Positions 50,757 to 63,000 of a DNA stretch of 64,000 nt are shown here, in pieces; the first letter of the stretch is position 1; every line of letters begins with the position of its first letter. The position numbers and the translations under genes were made by a program. The notes beneath the pieces were generated by a model, which saw only the letters and a list, made by a program, of their open reading frames with translations, did not search any database and was not told where the DNA came from. This DNA comes from Albula goreensis (Eukaryota; Chordata; Actinopteri; Albuliformes; Albulidae). The stretch lies in contig CM040743.1 of the NCBI GenBank assembly GCA_022829145.1, positions 12,232,146 to 12,296,145 of the forward strand, given 5' to 3'.

Positions 50757-50888
50757 GCTAAGACTAACGCTGTTGCTTTGGTGCCTAAGGTGCTCGGTCC
50801 TTCTCTGAAGCTAAGGCCTTTTAATCCGGCGACTAGCACTATCAAAATTAGGCATCCACTGTCAAAATTATAAAATCTAACTAGTAAA

Positions 50889-52970
50889 ATGGCTTCCGTC
50901 TCTGAGCTCGCCTGCATTTACTCCGCTCTCATCCTCCACGATGATGAAGTCACCGTCACTGTAAGTCTGGTCTCGGACTCGGGCTAAGTAGAGGCAGGCA
51001 GTATGGCGGATGTTATAGATTTTATAATCGTAAATCTTTAGATCGTAAATCGTGCTTTAGAGCTGTACGTAACCGGCACACGGTGTACGCGCTTTTGCTT
51101 CTTTTGGCATATCGTTGCTTGAAATATAAAGTATCCAGAGGCCAGCCTGTAAATGCCCAGGCGTATGTGACATGCGTGCAGGCCTGGTTAGTTCACTAGC
51201 TAACATTCCAGATCTTAATCAATATAGTATACTGCCTGTGTTGACTCGCTTTTATTTTTAAATATGTTGGTTATGCCAGTCCAACGTGAATGGTTGCTGT
51301 AAAACGTAAAGTTACTCACATATGTGTCCCACGTAATGTTGACCATCATTCGGGTTGACATTTGCTGGCTAAGTTGTAAGCAGTGATCTGGTTCTGTCAG
51401 TGTTACAGAATTTCATTGGGAAGTATTTAATTTGAATGTGTCCAACATATTTTCTGGTAGGAGGACAAACTGAATGCCCTCATCAAGGCAGCTGGAGTGA
51501 CTGTTGAACCTTTCTGGCCAAGTCTTTTTGCTAAGGTGAGTCCTAATTTCTGTTGTAGGTTGTTTAGACCAGAGGCTCTGAGTCTCTGGCTAGGGGACCT
51601 GCTGTGCATGCAGGTTTAATTGGGTATAATAACCAGCCCTGAATTGTAAAGGTCCTGCTGATTGTTGTAAATTGGACACCATTAAAGTCTATTGACGTAT
51701 TTTGGGTTGTATTATGACAGAAGGGACTGTGAGTGCCCTGAAATATCTGAAATACACATTCCAGGTGTTTCAGTCAGTCAGGTTAACTAATGGTTTCATT
51801 TTCTGTATCTTATAGTCTGTATGACTATATTTGATGCAAGTAAACTCATGGGGAAAATCTGTTTGGTCTTGGGGAAACCTGACACCATCAGTGTACAGTA
51901 GAGAGTTCTGAATCCAAACAAGTCCAGGGATATAATCAGAAGTTTAACACATTTTCAAAAGCCACAATTGAGTATGTGGTTTGGCTTTAACAGTACCAGT
52001 GTACACAGTGGGTCCCATTAACCAAAGTTCAGAGTAGAGGTTCTATGAGTCGGTGCAGATGTTTAGCTATAGCATGGTGTTGAACCATAATATTGTTGCG
52101 ATCATCTGATCACTTGGTGGCTGAGGTTAAAACAGAGTATAATGAAGCATATCATTTCATTTCACTGGTTCTGCTTTTGTTAGTTAAACTGTGCATAATG
52201 TCTCAGCAAGGAGTTTGGTCAGGTAGACTTTTGTGTTTCAGACGAAGCAGAAGGGTGTATCGGTAGACTAAGGGCTATGGACTTTGGTCTGAAGCCTGAG
52301 CTAGTGCTGAATTGGAGGCATAATTGTTTGAATCTCTGTTGGTGACCCAGGCCCTGGCCAGTGTGGACATCGGCAGTCTGATCTGCAGTGTGGGTGCTGG
52401 TGGTGGAGCACCCGCTGCCGCTGCTGCAGGTGGAGCTGCTGCAACCGCTGCTGCCCCAGGTAAGGACACACCTGAGCACAGTCCCTCCTTCTACTACAGG
52501 TCAAGGCCTAGAGGTCATGTGGTCCACTCATAGTCCTGCATTGAAATGGAAGTCAAGCTTTTGAAAGTTATTTACGGGTTGATTTCTGATTTTTTTTTTT
52601 TTTTAAATTTTCAATTGCTAAAATACAAACCTGTAGAACCTACTGTGAAATGGCAAGAATTGATATTGATTGTAAAAATGCAGTTAAATTCTTCACTGAT
52701 CTGTAATTTACAGTTGTCAGTTCATTGGAGGTTCTGTGAAGTGTCCTTTTATCTTTTAGTTTGGTATTAGGTACAGTAAGATGTGATTTAGCTTATGTGG
52801 GGTGTACAGAAGCGACCAGATATAAGTATTTAGAGAGAGCCCTTTAAAATTATGGAATTTTGAATCCTTTTTTTCTTTACATTACAGCTGCAGAAGAGGA
52901 GAAGAAAGAAGAGAAGAAGGAAGAGTCCGAGGAGTCAGATGATGACATGGGCTTCGGTCTCTTTGACTAA
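50889..52970 (+). CDS. rplp1: 60S acidic ribosomal protein P1 (large subunit stalk), four exons, 112 aa
   Basis: Coding exons 50889-50960, 51461-51535, 52351-52459 and 52888-52970 join in phase to 113 codons with the stop; the human protein is 114 aa. The protein begins MASVSELACIYSALILHDDE and continues EDKLNALIKAAGVTVEPFWP and SLICSVGAGGGAPAAAAAGG. It ends in the acidic stalk tail EESEESDDDMGFGLFD shared by P0, P1 and P2. P1 pairs with P2 on P0 and recruits elongation factors to the ribosomal GTPase centre. The alanine-rich hinge and the phosphorylatable serine of the tail are present. I saw no clear snoRNA in the introns. The gene looks complete, with TATA and TOP elements upstream and AATAAA after the stop. 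Confidence 0.97.
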
Positions 52971-52997
52971 ACTGGTTTTTTACCTATCAAAAAATCA

Positions 52998-53003
52998 AAT
53001 AAA
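52998..53003 (+). promoter_or_regulatory. rplp1: rplp1 poly(A) signal
   Basis: AATAAA 28 bases past the stop codon, giving the very short 3' untranslated region usual for ribosomal protein genes. Confidence 0.8.
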
Positions 53004-53962
53004 AATAAGAAAAGACTGTTATCATGCCTGTTTTTTAAGCTGTTAATCATTAGCTTTTACAAAGCATATACTTCTATCCTCACATCAGAAAATGGTACAC
53101 TTTTATAAACAGAATCTGTAAACTGGAAAGCACAGCAAGAGAGAGTACAGGAGTGTGGTGACCCATTAAATGGCTGCTGCAACTTCAGCTGTCTAATATG
53201 AAAAGACCCACATGAATTCTTCTGAAACTAATTTTACCCTTACATTTTAATTTCAATCTTCATACAGTAATGAGACTACTGTAAAAGTGGTCATACTCAA
53301 GTTGATTAAAAATATGTCAGTTCAGTTTTAATATACTGAGTCTACCCCTTCCACTTTATTCTCCTCTTTGTGTTCCGTTTCATGGATCTCAGGCCTGGTT
53401 CTGAGTTATCCCTGGGACTGTATATGGAAGAGGAAAGGGACCTGAGCCTCCTCTTTAGCCTTATCTAATGGAAATGGACTAAAGCTTCATTGTGGGGGAA
53501 AAATATACCACAAAATTATGACAATGAAACATTTTCAGCAATTTCCAATTAAGATTGGAATTAAAAACCAGCTTTCAAAGGGATACTGTGGGACCAGGGG
53601 TGAAAACCACTGTTTTATGGGCTTTAAGGGCTGGTAAATGGAAATAGCTTCCAGTTCAGCTTTTGTCATAGCCTAACATGGTTATGTGCCTGTCCATCTC
53701 CCTCCCAGTATATCTCCTGGCACGTGGTGTCTGAGGTGACTGGAGATGTATTGGTTGAAATTTGCACAATTAATTGAAAATGTGATTTTTAAGTATTTAT
53801 AAATGTATTTATTAACCATGTTTCACCATCTCTGGGTGTGTTACCTCTTTAACTTTCCCATCTTGATTTCCAATTTTCTGTCCCCCATCCTCTGTGCCTC
53901 CACGTCTCACCCTTTTCTGATCCTCTTCAACCATTTTTTATCTGTCAATATTATTACAATGC

Positions 53963-54612
53963 TTTCATACCAGACCTGGGTCAAATACAGATACTCATTG
54001 CATATTTTTTTATTTGAAATATTTGTTTTTATTTGAAGTACTTGCAAGTATTGTCTTATATATATATATACTTGTATTTCAAGTTGTTCAAATGATTAAA
54101 ATAGCTGATTTAAATGGTATTTGAAAGAAATACAAAATTGAAAAATTAATGATTTTCCAAATACTATGTTCAAGGTCTAGGGTAAGGTCTAAAAAAGTTG
54201 GGTCTCTGGTAACTCCAGTGTGATTATGTTTGGTTAAAGATTGGAGTATCTTTTTTGGAATTCTTCAAACCCCAACAGCTTTGATGTGTACTTCTGCATA
54301 AACAATTATATGTTAGAATTTTCAGTTATATATAAAATAACATTTCTGTGAAATGTATACATTTTCAGATATACCATTTGCAAGGCCAGAGAATTTGCAA
54401 TAAAATGAATCAAATCAAATGACAAATATTTTATGAATCTTGTGTCAAATATCTGTTATTTGATTGCTTTGAAATGCATAATCTGAAATTGATTATTTTA
54501 AAATAAACATTTTTATTTGCAAGTAATTTTTCTTCCCAAACAAATTAAATAACTGTAGTTCAACTGCCATGAAATATCTGATGTACATATTTGACCCAGG
54601 TCTGTTTCATAC
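53963..54612. mobile_element. Non-autonomous hAT-type element with perfect 8-bp target duplication
   Basis: The left end (53971) reads CAGACCTGGGTCAAATA and the right end (to 54604) reads TATTTGACCCAGGTCTG, a perfect 17-base inverted repeat. Both ends are flanked by TTTCATAC (53963-53970 and 54605-54612), a perfect 8-bp duplication characteristic of hAT insertion. The 634-base interior is AT-rich, with repeated TATTTGAA-like words and a TA run near 54057-54070, and has no coding frame, so it was moved by another element's transposase. The clean duplication suggests it is younger than the hAT relic at 41845. Confidence 0.88.
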
Positions 54613-54869
54613 ACAAAGATTAGGTTCTCTCCAAAAGCTTTGGAGCCACCACCCCAAAACATCAAGTTGTAGCAGTACAGCCAACTCATTTGCATTGGAT
54701 CAACTTCAACTTTTTTATTTACAAAAGCATTTAAAAGTAATATTCCCATTTATGGATATTGTTAGAATTAAGAACATTTGATAAGTCTCTGGACTACTAT
54801 GCCCCTGTAACATTTCTGTGCTATAAAATACATATCACTGTATAAACAATACTTTAATACAGGAGTTTT

Positions 54870-55780
54870 TAAACCATCATGAGAGATTTACAGATTTCGA
54901 GAGAGTTTGGTGCCAAAATTTCAAGTGTCACCGAACTTCTAAAGAAGCACATCAGAGAAATGGCAAAATTACTTGTGTAAAGGGGAACAGTGTAAAAAAA
55001 TAGGATGAAACATGCTAAACAAGTAAAAACTGCATCGGTAAAGAAATGGTGGTTGGAAGTCAAAGATCCCAGATGGGGATAGAGATAGACACAACAGAAT
55101 TGCTAAAAATCACAAAACAAGGGCCGCAAACATGATCACACCTTTGTGATTCAGTCTGAGCAAAAATCTATCACATTTTGAGCCTCACAAAGCTGATATT
55201 TATGCAAGTTGCCATTTTGGCATTGCTTAGGCGAACGCATAGCAACACTTAATGTGCACAAATCCACTCAGAGAAGTAGAAGAAAGTATTGAGGTGTGCT
55301 AAGTACTTTCCTACATCTGGACAGGTTTATATATCGAGAAGGAAGCTTTCCATTCACATTTCCATCCACAGTTCTCAACTATTAAATATGTTCCCATATG
55401 TTATGGTATGGGCAACCATCTTGTGGGAGTCATCGAGCATACAATGGAATACAAAGCTATCAGAGGCAACCAGAAGCCCTGAATGTGCAAACAATGGTTT
55501 CATCAAGATTTTCCCATATTCCAAGATGATAAAACTCCATACACACTAATAAATGGATACAGGAGTGGGCTCATGAGCACCAGGATGAAGTAAAAACACC
55601 TTCCTTAAGCTTCACCCATTAACGGATCTAATGATATTCGAAAGTTCATGGAAACTTCTGGCATTTTTAATGCCGAGTAATTTCCACCTCCATCTCTCAA
55701 GGCACAAGAGTCTTTCTTTCTTGAGGAATGGTCCAATCTGAATCTGGTAGGAGAGTGCTTTTAGAGGTATTGTTAGGTTG
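54870..55780 (+). mobile_element. Tc1/mariner transposase relic
   Basis: Plus-strand fragments match the order of a Tc1-like transposase. Near 54885-54950 there is an HTH-like piece (ISREFGAKISSVTELLKKHI). At about 55510-55590 come FQDDKTP in one frame and WIQEWAHEHQDEVK in another, corresponding to the 'QDNAP.H' catalytic strand and the following WF.EHEDEV segment. Near 55700-55740 is LFLEEWSNL, matching the C-terminal LxEEWxNIP part. Several frameshifts and stops break it, so it is inactive. I did not find its terminal repeats. Confidence 0.65.
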
Positions 55781-56618
55781 GATTTAGTTGAGATTTGCCT
55801 TTATTCTATGCAGTGGGAATGGAAAATATTTCCCACAGGTTTTAAATGGTTTAAAAGAATATATACAGTACCAAACAATGGATTATCAGAGTGGCCCTTT
55901 AATGTGATAAATAATTAATGATAATCTTTTGATTTTTCACTGTACATACCATTGGTAAAAGAGATAAACAATGTGTTTAGATGTTTTAGAGGAGTGCCCC
56001 TTCTCAGACAAAATAATCCTGCTGGAGACGAGGGTAATGATAAAACCTTTTAATAGTTTAAGGAACTGTACAGGTCTTTCTTCCTGAGAATGTATACCCA
56101 AAAGCAGAGGGGTTTCATGAACAGATTGTACATGTGGGGAAAACGGTCAAATAAACATGGGATAGAAATAGGAACACTGAGGGACAGCATGACATGAATA
56201 AAAAGTAATTAAAATATTCAACGTAGATTTCATGGGAAAATGGGATTTGTCCGAGAAACTAATCCCCGAATTCACAGATCCCTCAATTTATTGGGGAATC
56301 TTGTTATAACTTAATTTTAAAAAATGCCACACATCTGTATTAAAGATGACAAAGAGCTTTTACTTTTCCACTTGGCTTTATTCATTGTGTAAGAGGTCTT
56401 TCTCCAGGATTATGTCTACGGAGGCATGAAAAATGAAAAGAGAAACCTCCAAAATATATATTTATGATCGTCCATTGTTTGGAATAGCATACTGACTGTG
56501 TTACACTGAAACGCAAATAAGAAATGTCTCATGTTAAATGTGAAGAATTCTCAACCTTTGGGTTTCCCAGAACTCTCTCGTTTACAATAGCATGATTTTC
56601 CTTACAGGGTCCAGTTGC

Positions 56619-56629
56619 TTTATTTTATT
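56619..56629 (-). promoter_or_regulatory. ptk2: ptk2 poly(A) signal
   Basis: TTTATTTTATT on plus gives two overlapping AATAAA words on minus about 390 bases past the ptk2 stop at 57019-57021. Confidence 0.5.
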
Positions 56630-57018
56630 AGATTTTTCTCCAGATCTGCTGAATATCCACCTGTGGGGAGACTTTTCTCAGAACTGAAGTTTCTCTCTGG
56701 ATACAAAATACAGTACGATCAGCACAAACGACAGGCGCAGCCAAATAAAATAAGTGTTTGTAACTGATTTTCAAAGGTCCGAAGACTTGAAAGCAATATG
56801 AGAAGTCTATAAAAATGTCTTGGAAGTGGAGCAAGGGTGAGGGGGAAGTCCAGTCTCTTCCCTATATTTGAAGTCCTGGTGAGCGGGGCAGGGGGAGGAG
56901 GAGGGCGGCAGTCTGGATGTGCGCTGGGTGTTGCCCTGCTGGAGTTTAGCTCAGTTCAGCAGCATGGGACAGCCCACCTCCCCACCAGCACCACCCCTCT
57001 CTGGCTTCCAGCCTGTGG

Positions 57019-60000
57019 CTAATGCGGCCTGGGCTGACCGATCATTTTGAGCCGGGCCTGATCGATGACGTCCAGCAGGTTCTTTGCGTCCACGGCCAGT
57101 GCGTGTGCGGCTGTGAGCATCTGCTTCTTGTACTCCTGCTGCAGGCTGGTCATGACGTACTGCTGGGCCAGCTTCATCTTGCTGATCAGCTCCGCCAGGT
57201 CAGAGTTGAGCAGCTTCTGTGCCATCTCAATCTGCAGAAGGAGCATGCTCATGTTATACTTCACAAATCAGCAGGGACATGCAAACCCGCAAAACAGAGC
57301 AATCCCTCTACAGGAACGCAAATCACTTCAAAATATTTTTCTGGAACATGATTTTCTGGACCATGACAGTATACCACTCATAGTGAACAGTGGTTGCTAT
57401 AAACTGATATGTGACTATGTAATATTATTTTCAACCCATTCAGTTCATTACTAAAAATACACACTGGTACACTGACAGCAGCAAGTTACAGGTAGGGATA
57501 TGGCTGTTTTGAGTGTATCATGACCCACCCTGTTAAACTACATACATTGATAAAATGGAACCAAAAATTTGGTAAATTAGTAATGGACCCAATTTGTGCT
57601 AAGGGACATTTAAAAAAAATAATGAAACAGAATAAACCTAACATCCAGGCAGTTAGTGATACAGTGACATCGGCATTAAGACAATGGTCTATGACGGTTA
57701 CCTCTCTGTGTGTGCTGGCTGGCAATACAGGTATGGTTTCATCCACAGTGGCCAGCAGTGTCCGAAGAGCCAGTCCCACCTCCTGCAAACAGCAAAAACA
57801 CAAGAGTGAGTTTTCTCTGCTGAGTTCATCCACATGACAGACAGAAAGTGGTCAGAGCAGCCCTGGGCTGTGAAGTGACTGAATGCGCCCTACCTTCACC
57901 ATTGGCACATACTCCTCTGGTGGTGCCGGCTGAATTTTGCTGGACATCTCGATGACTGCCTTCACCAGCCCTGTCACATTCTCGTATACCTTATCATTAG
58001 AGCGGTCCAGGTTAGCCGTGGGAGGCGGGCTGATCTCCTGAGGCTGAATCTAAAGTGAGGAAATCAGGCAGTGATTAGCCAAGGGCATGCCATGGTCCTG
58101 TGAACTGTAAATGAGGATATTTGCATTTGATTCTGAGGTGTGTTTGCACTCTAATGTTACACACGCTAAACATACTATTCTTTATTCATTAATGCTAAGA
58201 AAAATGGTAACCACATAATAAATGGGTAGTGTAGGGGATGCAATATGGGTTATAAACATATAAGATGTGAGAAAGACATTCAGAAGAAGAACATTCAGAA
58301 TTTCAGGTAGTATCATACAACTTAATATTACTGATCAAACAATTTAAAACATTGATGAATAAAAATGGTTAATTGATCATTTAAAATATTTCAACTATTA
58401 ATCTGGTGGATTCTCCATTTACTATATGATTACCATCTATTTAGACAACTATTTGCATCATGCATAATCAACAAGGAGATATGCTGTCACTATTTTCTCA
58501 CAGTGTACACAGGCCATTGAAACTGCAAGACCTCTGAGATAAATGCTAACACTCTGATGGACAAATGTGGGACAGTCCCATTAGCACCTCCTGCTTTATG
58601 AGTGTTTTGAAGGTGTACATAAAAAGACCCTCAAATTTGGGTAGCAGTCAAGATGACACAATTACAGAATGCTGTCAACCCTCAGTTTGAACGGTGCGTC
58701 CCACTGTCCCACCAGCAGATGGCAGCCTTTGATGTTTTATATGAATGCTTTTGACAGAAACTTTGAACGCTGTCTGTCACATTGAATTAATGAATTTCTG
58801 TAAAGTGAAAGTGGTTTCAGGTTATGCGTTGAGATGAAACCACAGTCATGTCTCTGCATTCCTGTAATCTGTTTGTCTCTGATCGGGCTTTCACAGAGTG
58901 CTGTATTCACGTGCTGCTCCTTGAAATCTTTACTACCGCAAACAGTGCAATAAATCCTAGAGTGCATAATTTGTGGTAATTGGTGTGGTTTCGCTCTCAG
59001 AATTAAACACCTCAGAGCAATGTGGGACAGGAGTGGGAGAGCACAGAAGGTTCTGGATCTTGTGCTTTGTGTTATATAGAGCTGCTCTCCTCTGAGGAGG
59101 CCCACAAAGGAGACAAACACCTGTCAGGAAATCAGCAGTGACCAGCCAGTTTTACAGCAGCAACACTAACTAGCGATGGAGACGACTGGTCCTCCCTCAC
59201 ATCACACTGCTCACCTCAGGAATAAGTGGCTAGTAGGCAGGCCCAGATTCATCCTAACAGCTGTCAGTATTTGCCATTCAGTGTTTCCCTGTGGCTAACT
59301 CCTAATGTTATCTATCCTGTTCAACACAGAGAAAATGTAACAGCTTGGAAATGAAGCAGCCCTGACCAAGCATCTCTTCAATATCCATTTTTGGCAAATG
59401 GCACATCCATCCAGGTCTGTACCAGTCGACTGTGGGACAGCTCCATTTAGGATGAATCTGACAGCCTGACACCACCCCCACCCCCCACCCTAGGTGAGAT
59501 TGTGAGCAAGAGGCCCCTAGGTGCCCAACAGTGACTGACACAAACACACATTTTTCTTTGTCCTTACCCGCCAGGGCTAAGTTCAACAACAGAGGCAGAG
59601 GGAAGAGGGAAGAACACAGAGGGTGTGGAGAAACAGAAGAGGGAGAGATTATCAATGCAGCAAGCATAAAATCATACATGCATCAACAAGGGTGCTACAA
59701 CTAAGCATTTCCATGCATGCCCTTCCAAATGCCTGGTTACTGTTGGTTGCAAGCTCAGTATCCTTTCTGGCAGCTGTGTTTCGTGCAAGCTTGGTGCCTT
59801 ATCTAAGTACTGCATTAGGCCATCTCACTACTCCTGTTAGTGTGAAAAGCTCAGTTCTACTTGTTTCCTTGGTTTCAACAGACTTAAAAATGCATTGGTT
59901 GGGATTGTGGATTGAGATCGGAAAATAAAAACCTGACAAAAGGGACTAAAATGGAGAGGGACTTAAATGGATTCCTTTATTCTTCAGTCTCATACCAGAG

Positions 60001-63000
60001 CAGATGTTTTGTTTCATGAGTTCATTCTCAAGTGCAACGGTTTTATTTTTAGGGTCTGGAAGGAGGCTCTTGTAACTGTTCTAAATTTCTCTGACCCCAC
60101 TTCCCAACCGAGTACTTAACAAAAAAAAAAAAAAAAAAAAAGACAAGCCAAAATACACTGGAGTGCTTAATTTTGGTAGCTCTCCCAACTGCGATCATAG
60201 CACAATTGTGTCCAGAAATAGACGGTTTTTACTTTTGCTGTATTCCCAAGTGAGGGATAGCCATCTTGGCTATTCTGGCAGAGAGGGCACAATTTACAGG
60301 GTCACGGACATGTTTTTGTTCGCCTGGCCTTTGTCCTCCCTCAACCAAATATAAGCTTTCCCAGGGATGGGGTGCCATTTGATAGCTCTATCTCTCTTTT
60401 TGCTTCCTGAAAGAAAACTTCTTTTCCCCCCTTCCGTGGGATCCTAATAAAGAAATCTCACTGAAACGATGTCCTGTCCCTGGAAAGTCTGGGAAGGCAG
60501 AAAGCATGGGCAGCCCGATTCTTCTGCTGACTCATTGTGGCTCTGATGGGGCCTCTCTGGTAAACCAGAGGAAATACTGACATGCCAGCTTACAGCACAG
60601 AGCTTCTAATGCTTGGAACCTGAACACTGTGGAGGCCTAGGCCAATTCATACAGTTAAATTGGCCTTCAGCTAAGATGGTCTGTGAAAGGTTAAGCACAA
60701 AAACTTAAATTCTGGAAATTAGTTTTTTTTTCTCATGCAATATAATCCTTTTTAATTTTAAAGGAATATGATAGGGGAAAGGGGGTAAACAGTAAAGCTG
60801 TTAGAGTGTACATATTTCAAACCCAACGCATGCAGGCAACACCTTATGTCTATTACATGCAAATACTATTTAAACATGATAGGAGAAAGTAAATAATACT
60901 CATGTCTGACTGTATCAGCACTTCAGCTGAAAGGCATTTTAATGGACACCCATACTGCATTTAATCTAATTTTCTGTTGCACTGTTGCTGTGGTGATGAC
61001 TACCTTGACTCCTTCATTATAGCTGTCCACTGGGTTTAGGCTGGCAAGGCTGCCCAGGTGACTCGGAGCTCCAGGCCGGGGGGGCTTCTTTGGTGGGGCC
61101 GCATGTTCTGTGGAGGGTTGGATGGAGTAATGAGAGCATTACTGGAGTAGAAAATCACAATATGAGAAGGCCTATTATTGCATGTTTCTTTAATTTGTCT
61201 GTAACTTATTACAGCTCTATCACTCCACTTAGTTTGACTGCCAAGCATTCCAGACAATAAAATGATAACAAATTATGCTGGGCACTTATAACTCTCTGAG
61301 AAATATTCCCTCAACTGATTTTCACTTTCTTTATCTCATATTACTACCAGTGAAATGGACACTTCATTAATCCCTTTTAAAAACGCTAACATCTTTATTA
61401 AATCTGTTCTCAGCAACATTCGAGAATTAATGACAATGAAAAAATTAAGTGCCCTAGGCCTATGTGTATCCTCAAATCTCAGTTCTGAGAATGGGAAAGG
61501 ATCTTGTTCTTCTCTGAACTCTCGAGGAGCTTTCTCATTGTGCTTAACCATCAGGCTGTGCGTCATTTCACAGAACCGTCTGAATGTCAGATCTATATGT
61601 AAGACATAACACAGTGGTGGACTGCACCAAGGCAGCATAGGGAATATCATCTGTGTGCTGGTGGAACGAGACAGTACGAGTGTGGTGGTGCTGTTGATTC
61701 TTCGCTGTCTGCAGTCAGCCTGCAGATTAGTTGCCATTTCTTTTGGAAATTCTGAACAATGAAAGGTGTGAGAGGCTATAATTACATGAGTCAGACTGGC
61801 TGGGCCCTTACCTGGTTTGCCTACGGGCTGGTATATATGCTGGTTCCCCGTCTGCCAGAAACACACACAAGCAAGCAGTTAGAAATATGCAAGCTACTTC
61901 CTGATTCCCAAACATGCTTTTACTGCTTTGGGCTCCCAAGGCTCCCAAGCCCGCCATGTTGAGTTGCAGTCTCTCCAGGCATAGCAGGAATCTTTGGCAT
62001 TTTTAACTGTATGTGCCCCTTTGTCCAGACTACAGCAGTCCACAGTGGAGCGTAAACAGATTTACACGTGAAAGCCACACCCCTGAACTTTGACAGCTCT
62101 CTCCCTCTGCTGTACAGCTAGCACCATCCACAAAGCAATATAATGGGCTACACTTCAGCTACCAAATGTCAGTGTTTCATGAATGTATACAATTTACACA
62201 ACTGCATAATTTTGCGTTAAATATTTAAAGCATATCTAGTCCGTTCCAGAAATTTTTAGACTGCTAGTGCTTGGCAGGTTGTCCTGACAATTTCCCAAGC
62301 TGCCCAATATATCAGAGTAGATCACATGAAAAACAAGTGGATGTGTTTTTGCACATGTCCTGCTGTGATCATGGTTTTAATCTGGATGAGCTGGGCCCAC
62401 TGTGGGGTAATGGAAGGGGCAGGTATTTCTAACTCATGTGAGGAAGGGCACCACATTGATCTTGCCTTGTGTGGAAAACATTCAGTTTTATCCAAATGAT
62501 TATTTCCTGTACATCAAGTTCCACCAGGAATCCAAAGACAAACACCGATAAACACTTTAACATTCAGAAATTATACATATGAGAGCAAATAGAATATTGA
62601 TAACAACAACAACAATAATAATAATAACAATAATAATAAATCATGCCTTAAACAGATCACATGCTGTGCTTTCTCTTCAAACTAACACACACAATTCTGA
62701 TTAAATATGAGGTAGTTTAAAGTGTGATGTCACTTTTGTTTTAGAGCTTTAATTACTATATCAATAAATGAATCTGTATATTTCCAAATAACCCCTGAGA
62801 AAATAAACAGGATCTTCCTCTCAGCCCCTGATAATTCTGGAAAAAAATTAAAATAACATAAGGACAAAATACAAACCAAAGCAGATTAGACACTCAGCAG
62901 ATCACCTATAATTAATAGACAAGGGGAGGTTACTCAATGTTGTACCCAGAAGTGATAACCAGTAACTCTGTCAGCTGCCACAGCATGCCTCTGCTTGACG

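Larger units (their letters stand above)
52971..57018. other. Region between rplp1 and ptk2, rich in transposon relics
   Basis: Holds the short rplp1 3' end, a non-autonomous hAT element (53971-54604), a Tc1/mariner transposase relic (54870-55780) and, at the right, the ptk2 3' untranslated region. The sequence near 53583-53608 (GGACCAGGGGTGAAAACCACTG) resembles the end of another fish repeat, but I could not find its partner end. Confidence 0.5.

Noticed and set aside
51537-52350. Possible snoRNA in an rplp1 intron
   Set aside because: Ribosomal protein introns often host snoRNAs, but I found no pair of box C and box D (or H/ACA) motifs with proper spacing and closing stem.
53583-53608. Possible second MITE end (GGACCAGGGGTGAAAACCACTG)
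   Set aside because: It resembles the end of a known kind of fish repeat, but no matching inverted end or target duplication was found nearby.
61336-61866. 176-codon minus-strand open frame
   Set aside because: It overlaps the true ptk2 exon 61812-61851 in frame and then simply reads on into the intron. The real donor at 61806-61811 ends the exon.
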